From Enterobacter hormaechei ATCC 49162 (GTDB lineage Bacteria > Pseudomonadota > Gammaproteobacteria > Enterobacterales > Enterobacteriaceae), in contig NZ_MKEQ01000001.1 of assembly GCF_001875655.1 (NCBI RefSeq), positions 992,001 through 1,056,000 of the forward strand: a DNA stretch of 64,000 nucleotides, given 5' to 3'. The notes beneath the pieces are model-generated. The model made no database searches. It saw only the letters and a list, made by a program, of their open reading frames with translations, and was not told where the DNA came from. Position 1 is the first letter of the stretch. Each line of letters starts with the position of its first letter. This document shows positions 23,104 through 31,819 of the stretch, piece by piece. Both the position numbers and the translations under genes were made by a program.

Positions 23104-23930
23104 TGGCTAACTCATTCAAGCAAATGACACGTGACGGGACCATCAAGCGCACCGATACCGGGATGTTCATCAGCCTTGACCAAATCCATGTGCGTGAAGG
23201 TTTCAACAAACGCGATGATGATGAACGTACCCGCCAGGCAGATGATGACCTCTTCAACTACCTGATGAACGGTGGCTCCGTTCCCCCGCTGGAGGTTATC
23301 GCCCGTGATGAAGGTGGAGTGTGGGTTGTTGAAGGCCACCGTCGGCGTCGCTGCTATGCGCGCTGTGCAGAAGCAGGTAAGCCAGTAGACCGCATCCACA
23401 TCATGCCGTTCAATGGTAGCGATGTTCAGCGCCTGGCGCGCATCATGACCAGTAACAACCAGCTCCCGCTATCCGATATGGAACAGGCTGCTGTTATTCA
23501 GGAGCTTCATAATGCCTTCAACCAGACCACCAGCGAGATAGCAAAGCTGGTTAATAAGTCTGTCCCAACTGTCGAAAAGCTTCTGCTTCTTAGCACAGCC
23601 AATCACGACGTTCAGAAAGAAGTTAAGTCCGGGACCGTGTCTGTAGATGTGGCCGTTGACCGAGTAAAAGAGTTTGGCGAAAAGGCCGGTGAGGTTCTTC
23701 AGAAGGATAAAGCTTCTGCTGCTGCCAAAGGTAAGAAGAAAGTCACCCGCAGCGTTATAGCGCCAGAAATTAGCGTTAAGAAAGCGCGTCGCCTTGTAGA
23801 GCTGATCAGCCTGGCGGGTATAAGCGACACAGGTGTTATCTATCTCGAAGGATTGGTCCATGCAGAAGTCGTGGAGATTGTCGACGAGCACAAAGCTATC
23901 GCCGTTCAGCGTCATGGAGAAGCATCATGA
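23103..23930 (+). CDS. ParB/Spo0J-like nuclease-domain protein
   Basis: 275 residues. The N-terminal ParB box is clear: FISLDQIHVREGFNKR, GGSVPPLEVIARDEGGVWVV and GHRRRRCYA (residues 78-86, the ParB nucleotide-binding GERR-type motif). A KorB-like helix-turn-helix follows: TTSEIAKLVNKSVPTVEKLL. In this place of lambdoid phages such proteins are not partition proteins, because the prophage is integrated and no ParA is present; they may regulate transcription. It overlaps both neighbours by 1-4 bases. Confidence 0.8.
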   Translation: MANSFKQMTRDGTIKRTDTGMFISLDQIHVREGFNKRDDDERTRQADDDLFNYLMNGGSVPPLEVIARDEGGVWVVEGHRRRRCYARCAEAGKPVDRIHIMPFNGSDVQRLARIMTSNNQLPLSDMEQAAVIQELHNAFNQTTSEIAKLVNKSVPTVEKLLLLSTANHDVQKEVKSGTVSVDVAVDRVKEFGEKAGEVLQKDKASAAAKGKKKVTRSVIAPEISVKKARRLVELISLAGISDTGVIYLEGLVHAEVVEIVDEHKAIAVQRHGEAS

Positions 23931-24463
23931 GCACACTTACCAAAGAATGGCTCCTGAAGACAATCGCGGAGCTTGAAGAAGAGCGCGATGCTGTGCCTGG
24001 CGCAGTAAACGAAGATGCAGTGATGGCGCTTGAGGCGATGAAACGGGCTCTGGCATCGCTCGAAGCGGAACCCGTGGCGTTCAGGTCAAAGCTAAAGCCA
24101 CCATCTGCTATCGGTAGCGAGAGCTGGGGTTATACGGATCATCGCCAGCCAGATGCTTTCGAACTTGAGAGCTGTGTGATTGAGCGACTCTACACCGCCC
24201 CGCCAGCTCCGTTTGTACCTGATGAGATAAACGTGCTGCAAGCCGCTAATTTGGTGTTGACGTTAGGTGTTTTGGACAACGGTATTCCGACCGTCGCTAT
24301 GAAAGTATGGAACTCCTGCCGCGCCGCCATGCTTCAGGGGGCCGAACAAACAAACTACCGCGCTATCGTTGAGCGGATAGCTGAAATAATTCATGGCATA
24401 GTGACTGATATCGATCTGCTTACGGTAACAGTTAAGAGCATGAAGGATAAATTGCAGAAATAA
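23927..24463 (+). CDS. Ead/Ea22-like phage protein
   Basis: 178 residues. Residues 1-45 are a helical segment (LTKEWLLKTIAELEEERD); the middle PPSAIGSESWGYTDHRQPDA followed by IERLYTAPPAP is the low-complexity-like block shared by Ead/Ea22 proteins of the lambda b-exo region. The C-terminus is helical. Dispensable accessory gene of unknown function. It overlaps the ParB-like stop by 4 bases. Confidence 0.65.
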   Translation: MSTLTKEWLLKTIAELEEERDAVPGAVNEDAVMALEAMKRALASLEAEPVAFRSKLKPPSAIGSESWGYTDHRQPDAFELESCVIERLYTAPPAPFVPDEINVLQAANLVLTLGVLDNGIPTVAMKVWNSCRAAMLQGAEQTNYRAIVERIAEIIHGIVTDIDLLTVTVKSMKDKLQK

Positions 24464-24498
24464 ACACCGGGTGCAGCCGGTTAAGTGGAGAGAAACGC

Positions 24499-24762
24499 AT
24501 GGGGCAGTTAGTGACACTTCATGAGTGGGCATCTGGTCCTAATGGATTCAAATATCCATTAAGCAACTCAGCATTAAACAAAATAGCAAAGACCAAACAG
24601 ACTTATCCGCCAGCCTTAAAGCAAGGTCGACGCTGGGTTATAGATGAAGATGCTCGTTTTGTTGGCATGGTTGGCAGTGTTGATATTTCGTCATCATTAT
24701 CAGACAAGGCCCGCCAGTTAGTGGAGAAAGCAATAAATGGCAGCTCGCCCCAGAAAACATAA
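24499..24762 (+). CDS. xis: Excisionase (Xis)
   Basis: 87 residues, MGQLVTLHEWASGPNGFKYP, then QTYPPALKQGRRWVIDEDAR. This matches the winged-helix excisionase family of lambda/HK022 (the YPPA-K-G-W pattern). Xis binds DNA at the attachment site and turns Int toward excision. It overlaps the integrase start by 26 bases, as in lambda. Confidence 0.85.
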   Translation: MGQLVTLHEWASGPNGFKYPLSNSALNKIAKTKQTYPPALKQGRRWVIDEDARFVGMVGSVDISSSLSDKARQLVEKAINGSSPQKT

Positions 24763-25879
24763 TGTCAAAATACCCAACCTTTACTGTAAGTTAGATAAGC
24801 GTACTTCGAAAATTTATTGGCAATATCGCCACCCTGTAACAGGTTCATTTATTGGATTCGGAACAGATGATGAAGCGGCAAAAGCTGCTGCAATCGAGAT
24901 GAACCGTATAACCGCAGAACAAGAAACTCAGCAATCTTATGCTCTGATTGATATGGCAATGAAGAGCTCAGGGAAAAAGGATCAAGGTATACGTGTTTCT
25001 GAGTGGATTAAAAAATACATCGAAATTCAGATGGAAAGGTTGCGTGACGGTGAGATAAAAAACCCTACTGTAAAATCCAGACGATTATGTTCTCAGATTC
25101 TCGCAGATAGAGTGCCAAACCTTCGCCTGAAGGATGTTGATACAAGACTCATTGCAAAAATTATTGATGAATATAAGGCAGAGGGAAAGCACAGAATGGG
25201 CCAACTGATAAGAAGCGTACTGAACGACGTGTTCAAAGAGGCGCAGCATGCTGGCGAGGTTGATCCTGGCTACAACCCAGCCTTAGCTGTAAAAAATCCA
25301 ATAGCCAAAGTGAAACGAAGCAGACTTAGCATTGAACAATGGAAATTGATTTTTGAAAGCGCAGGCTCTTTGCCGCCTTGCGCTCAAAATTCTATGCTTT
25401 TGGCTTTAGTAACCGGGCAAAGGATAGGTGACATAGTCGAGATGAAGTTTAGTGACATTTGGGATAATCACCTTCATGTTACCCAAAATAAAACCGGAAT
25501 GAAGTTAGCTATCCCCTTAAATTTAAGGTGCGATGCAATCGGGTTGACTCTGGCTGATGTTATTAGTAAGTGTCGAGATAGAGTAGTAAGCCCTTATCTG
25601 ATCCACCATGTTAAGCATCACGCTTACGGTAAAGCGGGATCTCACGTTCCAGAAAAAACGATATCAAGATATTTTAAGGAGGCAAGAGATAAAGCAAATA
25701 TTACCTGGCCTAAGGATTGCACTGCCCTTCCGCCGTTTCATGAACAGCGCTCGCTTTCATCAAGAACATACAAAGCTCAGGGTATAGATGTCAAAACTCT
25801 TTTAGGACATAAAACCGAAGCAATGAGCGTAATGTATGGAGATGATCGTGGTCTAGAATGGAAAAAAGTTGTGATTTAA
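24737..25879 (+). CDS. int: Tyrosine-recombinase integrase
   Basis: 380 residues. The N-terminal arm-binding domain is about 1-60 (ARPRKHNVKIPNLYCKLDKR), the core-binding domain 85-185, the catalytic domain 195-380. Catalytic residues are Arg229 (TGQRIGD), Lys252 (TQNKTG), His335 and Arg338 (PPFHEQRSL), His358 (LLGHKTE) and nucleophile Tyr367 (SVMYGDD): a complete set. It should integrate and excise the prophage. It is the last phage gene; its arm-type sites probably lie just downstream. Confidence 0.95.
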   Translation: MAARPRKHNVKIPNLYCKLDKRTSKIYWQYRHPVTGSFIGFGTDDEAAKAAAIEMNRITAEQETQQSYALIDMAMKSSGKKDQGIRVSEWIKKYIEIQMERLRDGEIKNPTVKSRRLCSQILADRVPNLRLKDVDTRLIAKIIDEYKAEGKHRMGQLIRSVLNDVFKEAQHAGEVDPGYNPALAVKNPIAKVKRSRLSIEQWKLIFESAGSLPPCAQNSMLLALVTGQRIGDIVEMKFSDIWDNHLHVTQNKTGMKLAIPLNLRCDAIGLTLADVISKCRDRVVSPYLIHHVKHHAYGKAGSHVPEKTISRYFKEARDKANITWPKDCTALPPFHEQRSLSSRTYKAQGIDVKTLLGHKTEAMSVMYGDDRGLEWKKVVI

Positions 25880-25887
25880 ACAGGGAG

Positions 25888-25920
25888 TTTTGGGGAATTA
25901 TTTTGGGGATGTTTTGGGGA
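25888..25920 (+). other. Three direct repeats, putative integrase arm sites
   Basis: TTTTGGGGA occurs at 25888-25896, 25901-25909 and 25912-25920, 13 and 11 bases apart and starting 9 bases after the int stop. Regular short repeats here are the expected arm-type sites of the attachment region. The core crossover site should follow within about 100 bases; I cannot define it without the other prophage end. The rest of 25921-26003 is AT-rich with nothing further recognised. Confidence 0.6.
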
Positions 25921-26003
25921 AAGAGTTTTATAATTTAAATTCAATCACTTAGATTTTAGCGAATTGCTCCAGAAACAGTCGTCCACCAGCAACGCATAAC
26001 CCA

Positions 26004-26035
26004 ACAGCCAGCGCGCCCGCTGGCTGTTTTCTTTT
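26004..26035 (+). terminator. Rho-independent terminator at host junction
   Basis: Stem ACAGCCAGC/GCTGGCTGT with a 6-base loop and a T-rich tail. It lies between the prophage end and yeaK. It probably served the host gene that preceded yeaK before integration, and now also insulates yeaK from int. Confidence 0.8.
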
Positions 26036-26098
26036 AGCCCTCCCCGTCCCGTGCTAATGTAGCAGGCTACGTATTGGCAAATCACAGGTGAAATCGTT

Positions 26099-26599
26099 AT
26101 GTCTGATGACGTGACCGGGACGACGACCCATCAGCAGCTAATCAGCTTATTAACCGAGCAAGGGGCGCGCTTTCGCGTGGTGGCGCATGAGGCCGTTGGG
26201 AAATGCGAAGCGGTCAGTGAAATTCGCGGGACCGATCTCCGACAGGGTGCAAAAGCGCTGGTCTGTAAGGTAAAAGGCAACGGCGTTAAGAAACATGTTC
26301 TGGCAATTCTCGCCGCCGATCGGCAGGCCGATCTGAGCCTGCTGGCGAGCCATTTCGGTGCGCTAAAGGCCTCTCTCGCCAGCCCGGCTGAAGTGGATGC
26401 CCTTACCGGCTGCGTTTTTGGCGCCATTCCTCCCTTCAGCTTTCATCCGGATCTGACGCTGGTCGCCGATCCGCTGCTGTTTGAGCGTTTCGACGAGATC
26501 GCGTTTAACGCTGGCCTGCTGGAAAAGTCGGTGATTATGGATACCCAGGACTATCTGCGTATCGCCCGTCCTGAACTGGTGCCGTTCCGTAAACAATAA
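26099..26599 (+). CDS. yeaK: Mischarged aminoacyl-tRNA deacylase, YbaK/ProX family
   Basis: 166 residues, nearly identical in length and sequence to E. coli YeaK: VVAHEAVGKCEAVSEIRG, GAKALVCKVKGNGVKKHVLA, TGCVFGAIPPFSFHPDL and FDEIAFNAGLLEKSV. The family hydrolyses wrongly charged tRNA in trans; YeaK is reported to act on seryl- and related mischarged tRNAs. It is a single gene with its own terminator (26606-26629, inside the end of yoaI). Confidence 0.93.
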   Translation: MSDDVTGTTTHQQLISLLTEQGARFRVVAHEAVGKCEAVSEIRGTDLRQGAKALVCKVKGNGVKKHVLAILAADRQADLSLLASHFGALKASLASPAEVDALTGCVFGAIPPFSFHPDLTLVADPLLFERFDEIAFNAGLLEKSVIMDTQDYLRIARPELVPFRKQ

Positions 26600-26619
26600 A
26601 TACAGCGGCTGGCTCACGG

Positions 26620-26721
26620 TCAGCCGTTTTCCAGCAGCAGCACGGAAGCAATCAAAATAATCGCGATGATAAAAAACGACGAGGCGATTATCAGCGTTTC
26701 GACAAACATAGGATCGTTCAT
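26620..26721 (-). CDS. yoaI: Small membrane protein YoaI
   Basis: 33 residues, [20 protein letters not shown] followed by [13 protein letters not shown]: a single membrane helix after an acidic N-terminus, matching E. coli YoaI (34 residues) in sequence and in its place between yeaK and yeaL. Its 3' end forms the hairpin GGCTG/CAGCC that also terminates yeaK from the other side. In E. coli YoaI is under PhoPQ-linked control; function is not established. Confidence 0.85.
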   Translation of the reverse strand: MNDPMFVETLIIASSFFIIAIILIASVLLLENG

Positions 26722-26875
26722 GATGCCCTCTGCTTTGCCCATTTCCCTCTTTTTTACCCCCATACAATGACAGTGAAATGACAATGGCGCGTGCGCGAAA
26801 TGACGTTTTTTTCGCTGAAACGATTCGCTGTTAACTATCCTCCACCGCGTAAAGTCACTGTTTAAATATTTTATT

Positions 26876-26891
26876 TGTTACCGGTATCACG
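26876..26891. promoter_or_regulatory. Possible CRP site upstream of the sugar operon
   Basis: TGTTA-CCGGTA-TCACG matches the CRP pattern TGTGA-N6-TCACA at 8 of 10 positions. A second weaker match TGTGA-N6-TCATC lies at 26931-26946. Both are upstream of the transporter and glycosidase genes, where catabolite control is expected. The remainder of 26722-27008 shows no gene. Confidence 0.45.
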
Positions 26892-27008
26892 AAAAGAAAT
26901 TTACGTAACCCCAATGCCAGATCTCGCAATTGTGAACCTTTTCATCGTAGTTAACCCTGTTAAACGGAGCACCGCATAAATAAACCTTACACTGGCAAGG
27001 TGATGACA

Positions 27009-28340
27009 ATGACCGAGATAATTACCCGTAAAGAAAAAATCAGTTATGGGTTAGGCGATATGGCCAGCCATATTGGGCTGGATAACGTCATTATTTTTCT
27101 GACGTTTTACTATACGGACGTGGTGGGGCTTCCTGCCGCCTTCGTGGGCACCATGTTTCTTCTGGCGAGAACCGCCGATGCCATCATAGATCCGGCAATG
27201 GGCTATATCGCAGACAGGACGCGCACCCGCTGGGGCAAATTCCGTCCGTGGATGTTGTGGCTGGCGCTGCCCTTTGGCGCAAGCTGTCTGCTCACCTACG
27301 CCGTACCGGCGTCGCTCGATCTGCACGGTAAAATGATTTTCGCCACCGTCAGCTATACCCTGATGATGCTGATGTATACCGCGATCAATATTCCCTATTG
27401 CTCCATGGGTGCGGTGATTACGCCAGATAACGATGCGCGAATTTCTCTCCAGTCTTATCGCTTTTTCCTGGCCACGCTGGGCGGCGCGCTGTCGACATTC
27501 TTTATGATGCCGCTGGCAGAGTTTTTAGGCGGCGACGATAAATTACTGGGCTACCGCTGGGCGATGGCCATTATGGCGACCGTCGCGGTCGTCATGTTCT
27601 GGATCTGTTTCGCCAATACGCGTGAACGTATTAAGGCTCCCGCCACCCACAATAATTATCTTGCGGAACTGCGGGATTTATTACGAAACGATCAATGGCG
27701 AGTTGTCGCTGTCCTGGTATTAACCAACATCGGTTTTGGCGTTATTCGCCTTGGCGCAATGATGTATTTCGTCACTTATTATCTCGGTAGCGCAAGCTAT
27801 TTTATGTGGATGCTCGGCGCGCATATTCTGGGGAAAGCCGCAGGCAGCGCGCTGGCCAAACGGCTGACGCAGAACGTCAGCAAAGTGCAGATGTTTGGAT
27901 ACTGTTCCGTACTGGCGGGGGTGCTCAGCATTGCCCTGTTCTTTGCGCCTAAGTCGGTGCTGATTCTGGTGCCCATGACGTTCATCGTCTCCACCCTTTA
28001 CCAGGCCACCACCACGCTGATGTGGGTGATGATGGCGGACGTCGCCGACTACGGCGAATGGAAACAGGGCAAACGCATGGATGGCGTGATCTTCTCCACC
28101 TTCCTCGCCGTACTCAAGCTGGGGATGGCGATCAGCGGCGCGATTGTTGGCTGGACGCTGGGCTTAAGCGGCTATGTTGCCAATGCCCCGGAACAGACCA
28201 CCACGGCCATGTACTGCATCATCGCCCTCTTCACCGTCGTGCCTGGCGTCTTGTCCCTCTGCGCATTTGCCACGCTGCGCTGGTACCGGCTCGATGACAG
28301 CACCATGCAATCCATCCATCTCGCCAAACACCCCGTTTAG
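27009..28340 (+). CDS. GPH-family sugar:cation symporter
   Basis: 443 residues with about 12 membrane helices. It belongs to the glycoside-pentoside-hexuronide family (MelB, YicJ): KISYGLGDMASHIGLDN at the N-terminus, DAIIDPAMGYIADRTRTRWG and the following KFRPW are signatures, with the cation-site aspartates in helix II, and late DVADYGEWKQGKRMDGVIFS. It is 15 bases upstream of a GH31 glycosidase gene, so it probably imports an alpha-glycoside that the enzyme then splits. I chose ATG 27009 with AAGG 8 bases upstream over GTG 27000. Confidence 0.9.
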   Translation: MTEIITRKEKISYGLGDMASHIGLDNVIIFLTFYYTDVVGLPAAFVGTMFLLARTADAIIDPAMGYIADRTRTRWGKFRPWMLWLALPFGASCLLTYAVPASLDLHGKMIFATVSYTLMMLMYTAINIPYCSMGAVITPDNDARISLQSYRFFLATLGGALSTFFMMPLAEFLGGDDKLLGYRWAMAIMATVAVVMFWICFANTRERIKAPATHNNYLAELRDLLRNDQWRVVAVLVLTNIGFGVIRLGAMMYFVTYYLGSASYFMWMLGAHILGKAAGSALAKRLTQNVSKVQMFGYCSVLAGVLSIALFFAPKSVLILVPMTFIVSTLYQATTTLMWVMMADVADYGEWKQGKRMDGVIFSTFLAVLKLGMAISGAIVGWTLGLSGYVANAPEQTTTAMYCIIALFTVVPGVLSLCAFATLRWYRLDDSTMQSIHLAKHPV

Positions 28341-28355
28341 AAGGACGCGTTATCC

Positions 28356-30392
28356 ATGAGTGAGCTGATTCAGCATTCCAACAGTATTGAATGGCGTTTT
28401 GAACGCCAGATCCTGCGTATTGAACCGTGGGGGGAAAACAGCCTGCGCGTCAGGGCTACCTGCTCCCCGACGTTCGATGAAGCCTTGCAGGCACTGTTGC
28501 CCGCCGCCCCTTGTCAGGCAGAGATTGCCGCCGAAGCGGAAAGCCTGACGCTGCGCAACGGCAATATTACCGCGACGCTGAACCTTAAAGGTCAGCTGGC
28601 CTTTTACAATCAACGCGGTGAGCTGCTGCTGGAGGAGATGTGGCGCCAGCGTTCAACGGTGGGTATTGGTGCCAGCGAGAAGAGTCAGGATAAATATGTC
28701 AGCGCCCTGAAGCTCGATGGCCGCGAATTTAAGCCGCTGACGGGCGGAAAATATCAGCTTACCGTCCGGTTTGAATCGCGTCCGGATGAACGTATCTACG
28801 GCATGGGTCAGTATCAACAGCCGTGGCTGGATCTGAAAGGCTGTACGCTGGAACTGGCGCAGCGCAACTCCCAGGCCAGCGTGCCCTTTATGCAATCCAG
28901 CCTTGGTTATGGCCTGCTATGGAACAACCCGTCAATTGGTGAAGCCAGCTTTGCAAAAAATCAGACGGAATGGCGCGCCCGCGTGACGGGAGAAATGGAC
29001 TACTGGATCACCGCCGCTGACACGGTGGCGGATATCACCCGTCAGTACGTGAAAGCCACCGGTACTCCGCCACCCGCCCCGGCGTTTATCAGCGGGCTGT
29101 GGCAGTGCAAATTGCGATACCGCACCCAGCAGGAGGTGCTGGAGGTCGCACGGGAGTATCGCCGCCGTAATCTGCCGCTCTCAGTGATGGTCATCGACTT
29201 TTTCCACTGGCCGAACCAGGGCACCTGGTGCTTCGATCCCGTGGACTGGCCCGATCCAAAAGGGATGGTCGACGAACTGCGCGAAATGGGCATTGCGCTG
29301 ATGGTGTCGGTGTGGCCAACGGTTGAAGCCCGCAGCCCCCTCTACCCGCTGATGAAAGCCAAAGGCTGGCTGGTCAGCAGTGAACGTGGCGTGCAGGTCA
29401 ACCTCGATTTTATGGGCAATACCACCTTCTTTGATGCGACCCATCCTGAGGCGCGCAAATTCGTCTGGGATACGGTAAAGAAAAATTACTACGACGTGGG
29501 CATTAAACTGTTCTGGCTGGACGAGGCGGAACCGGAATACCGCGCCTATGATTTTGACAACTATCGCTACCACGCCGGTCCGGTGCTTGAAGTGGGCAAT
29601 CGCTACCCGCGTGATTTTGCGCAGGGCTTTTACGATGGGCTTCAGGCGAACGGTGAAACCGACATTGTTAACCTGGTACGCTGTGCCTGGGCAGGCAGCC
29701 AGCGCTTCGGCGTGCTGGCCTGGTCGGGTGATGTCCACTCCTCGTTCCATGCTTTTCGCAATCAACTCGCCGCGGGACTGAATATGGGGCTGGCGGGGAT
29801 CCCATGGTGGACGACCGATATCGGCGGCTTCCAGGGAGGGAACGTTAACGACCCGGCGTTCCACGAATTGCTGATCCGTTGGTTCCAGTGGGCGGTGTTT
29901 ACGCCGGTTCTGCGCATGCACGGCTATCGTGAACCGCAGATCCAGCCCCCGGAGCGCTACCGGGACGGTATTCCTCAGTGCAACAGCGGTTCGCCTAATG
30001 AACTGTGGAGTTACGGAGAAGAGAATTACGCCATCATGCAGCACTGGCTTACCGTGCGCGAAACCCTGCGCCCGTATATTGACGCGCTATACCAGCAGGC
30101 TCACCGGCATGGAGACCCGCTTATGCGTCCGCTGTTCTGGCACTATCCTCAGGATAAGCAGAGCTGGGCATGTGAAGATCAGTATCTGTTTGGCGAAGAT
30201 CTTCTCGTGGCGCCGGTTATGCAGGCCGGTCAGCGTGAGCGCGATGTCTGGTTGCCGCCAGGCAATAGCTGGATCGCCCTGAACGGAGAGCGCTACGCTG
30301 GCGGGGAGTATATCAGGGTGCCCGCGGCGCTGGACACCATCCCGGTGTTTGTCCGTGAGGGCAGCCCGCTGGTGGGCGATCTGGTGAGCTAA
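28356..30392 (+). CDS. Glycoside hydrolase family 31 (alpha-xylosidase/alpha-glucosidase)
   Basis: 678 residues, cytoplasmic (no signal). An N-terminal beta-sandwich domain is followed by the GH31 barrel: ISGLWQCKLRYRTQQEVLEV, MVIDFFHWPNQGTWCFD, the nucleophile Asp389 in LFWLDEAEPEY, and the acid/base Asp459 in LAWSGDVHSSF, with WWTTDIGGFQGG after it. It is shorter than and clearly distinct from E. coli YicI (772). Substrate cannot be fixed by eye; alpha-xylosides or related alpha-glycosides taken up by the adjacent symporter are likely. The two genes form an operon absent at this place in E. coli. Confidence 0.88.
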   Translation: MSELIQHSNSIEWRFERQILRIEPWGENSLRVRATCSPTFDEALQALLPAAPCQAEIAAEAESLTLRNGNITATLNLKGQLAFYNQRGELLLEEMWRQRSTVGIGASEKSQDKYVSALKLDGREFKPLTGGKYQLTVRFESRPDERIYGMGQYQQPWLDLKGCTLELAQRNSQASVPFMQSSLGYGLLWNNPSIGEASFAKNQTEWRARVTGEMDYWITAADTVADITRQYVKATGTPPPAPAFISGLWQCKLRYRTQQEVLEVAREYRRRNLPLSVMVIDFFHWPNQGTWCFDPVDWPDPKGMVDELREMGIALMVSVWPTVEARSPLYPLMKAKGWLVSSERGVQVNLDFMGNTTFFDATHPEARKFVWDTVKKNYYDVGIKLFWLDEAEPEYRAYDFDNYRYHAGPVLEVGNRYPRDFAQGFYDGLQANGETDIVNLVRCAWAGSQRFGVLAWSGDVHSSFHAFRNQLAAGLNMGLAGIPWWTTDIGGFQGGNVNDPAFHELLIRWFQWAVFTPVLRMHGYREPQIQPPERYRDGIPQCNSGSPNELWSYGEENYAIMQHWLTVRETLRPYIDALYQQAHRHGDPLMRPLFWHYPQDKQSWACEDQYLFGEDLLVAPVMQAGQRERDVWLPPGNSWIALNGERYAGGEYIRVPAALDTIPVFVREGSPLVGDLVS

Positions 30393-30431
30393 TTTCAGGC
30401 AAGTGCCCAAAAATAGACAATTTTTTCAGTA

Positions 30432-30474
30432 AAGCCTGCCTGCCGTCGCGTTTGCGCGTAAAGTAAGCAGGCTT
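30432..30474. repeat. Inverted repeat between GH31 gene and yeaL
   Basis: AAGCCTGC (30432-30439) and GCAGGCTT (30467-30474) can pair around a 27-base loop, followed by ACTATTTTTGG. It may end the sugar operon or lie in the yeaL leader; the T-run is short. Confidence 0.4.
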
Positions 30475-30498
30475 ACTATTTTTGGCAAGGATCCCGTC

Positions 30499-30945
30499 AT
30501 GTTCGACCCTACTCTGCTCATACTTCTGGCCCTGGCTGCGCTGGGTTTTGTCAGCCACAACACCACCGTCGCGATTTCCATTCTGGTACTGATCATCGTT
30601 CGCGTCACGCCGTTAAACACCTTCTTCCCGTGGATAGAAAAACAGGGGCTTACCATCGGGATCATCATTTTGACCATCGGCGTGATGGCCCCGATTGCCA
30701 GCGGAACGCTACCGGCCTCAACGCTGCTGCACGCCTTTGTAAACTGGAAATCGCTGGTGGCGATTGCGGTAGGCGTTTTTGTCTCATGGCTTGGCGGGCG
30801 TGGCGTGACGCTGATGAGCAGCCAGCCTTCTCTGGTGGCCGGTCTGCTGGTGGGTACCGTGCTGGGCGTAGCGCTGTTTCGTGGCGTGCCGGTTGGCCCG
30901 CTGATTGCCGCCGGACTGGTTTCGCTGTTTATCGGGAAGACGTAG
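30499..30945 (+). CDS. yeaL: UPF0756 membrane protein YeaL
   Basis: 148 residues with four hydrophobic segments, matching E. coli YeaL over its whole length ([75 protein letters not shown]). Inner-membrane protein of unknown function. Its 3' end overlaps that of nimR by 17 bases on the opposite strand. Confidence 0.93.
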   Translation: MFDPTLLILLALAALGFVSHNTTVAISILVLIIVRVTPLNTFFPWIEKQGLTIGIIILTIGVMAPIASGTLPASTLLHAFVNWKSLVAIAVGVFVSWLGGRGVTLMSSQPSLVAGLLVGTVLGVALFRGVPVGPLIAAGLVSLFIGKT

Positions 30946-31720
30946 TCAGGCTGGCGATATAACGGGCAGGCGTCTGCCCAAGTCCTTTCCTGAACATGGT
31001 GATAAAGGCGGTGGTGGAGTCATACCCCAGCGCCTGTGCCGTCTGCTGGACCGACTTCCCGCCAATCAAGAACTGCAATGCGACAATCAGCTGGAGCTGG
31101 TGCCGCCAGCGGCGAAAGCTTAAGCCGGTCTCTTTCACCACCAGCCGCGCCAGATTGCGCTCGCTCATGGCAAAGTGGCTGGCCCACTGCGCCAGCGTCT
31201 GCCAGGCGGCAGGTTCGTTTGCCATGGTCTCACTCATCAGGCGAATTTTCGGATGCGATGAAACCGGCAGCTGTAGATGCTCCTGCGGTTGCAGGGGCAG
31301 TTCGTCAAACAAGACGTCTACCAGCCGTCCGGTAGCGGGAAGAGACAGTTCTTCCCGTGATCTGTCCGCGAGCGCCAGCACCAGTTCCCGCACCAGGGGC
31401 GATATTTTCAGCGTACAGGTACGCAACGGCAAGTCGAGCGCACCGGGTTCAACAAACAGCAGGCAGAGCTGCGCGCCGGGCGTCGCCTTGTTGCTGTGCG
31501 GCGTTTGGCCCGGGATCCACACCGCATACTGGGGCGGCACCATCAGCATCGCGTTTGCCACTTCACAGGTGATCGCGCCACCCAGCGCCATAATCAGCTG
31601 CCCTTTGCGGTGCTGATGCTGCGGAATGTATTGTTCCTGTGCCACCACGCGGATGCGAAAGGCTACCGCCGCGTCGTGCTGGCTATCGGGATCGTAGCCG
31701 TCTAGCCCCAGTCCGTACAT
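30929..31720 (-). CDS. nimR: AraC-family regulator NimR
   Basis: 263 residues. N-terminal cupin-like sensing domain ([18 protein letters not shown]) and C-terminal AraC domain with two helix-turn-helix units ([20 protein letters not shown] and [20 protein letters not shown] followed by [11 protein letters not shown]). It is divergent from the transporter gene with a 99-base intergenic region, as E. coli NimR (YeaM) represses nimT. Sequence agrees with that family. Confidence 0.88.
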   Translation of the reverse strand: MYGLGLDGYDPDSQHDAAVAFRIRVVAQEQYIPQHQHRKGQLIMALGGAITCEVANAMLMVPPQYAVWIPGQTPHSNKATPGAQLCLLFVEPGALDLPLRTCTLKISPLVRELVLALADRSREELSLPATGRLVDVLFDELPLQPQEHLQLPVSSHPKIRLMSETMANEPAAWQTLAQWASHFAMSERNLARLVVKETGLSFRRWRHQLQLIVALQFLIGGKSVQQTAQALGYDSTTAFITMFRKGLGQTPARYIASLTTSSR

Positions 31721-31819
31721 AAAGTTGTCCGATATGAGCGATAAACTGTCATTTTAGCCTGATTTCAACCACGACTTAAATCGGTATGGTATGCGCTCGC
31801 CTGAACGTAAGAGACAATA

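Larger units (their letters stand above)
1..25925. mobile_element. Lambdoid HK97-type prophage, right-hand portion
   Basis: The modules are in the order of a lambdoid temperate siphovirus: head genes, lysis, Q-like regulator, replication and Cro on the minus strand, then CI, accessory genes, excisionase and integrase on the plus strand. Host genes begin with yeaK at 26099, so one attachment site should lie between the integrase stop (25879) and about 26000. The left end, with tail genes and the other attachment site, is outside the window. All recognisable structural, lysis and integration genes here are intact, so the prophage may be functional. The one visibly damaged phage gene is rusA. 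The exact right boundary is an estimate. Confidence 0.95.

Noticed and set aside
23103..23930. Plasmid partition function for the ParB-like gene
   Set aside because: No ParA and no centromere-like repeats are nearby, and the prophage has a complete integrase, so a plasmid-like state is not supported.
25960..26003. tRNA fragment as attachment site
   Set aside because: The string GTCCACCAGC recalls a tRNA end, but no T-arm or acceptor pairing is present.
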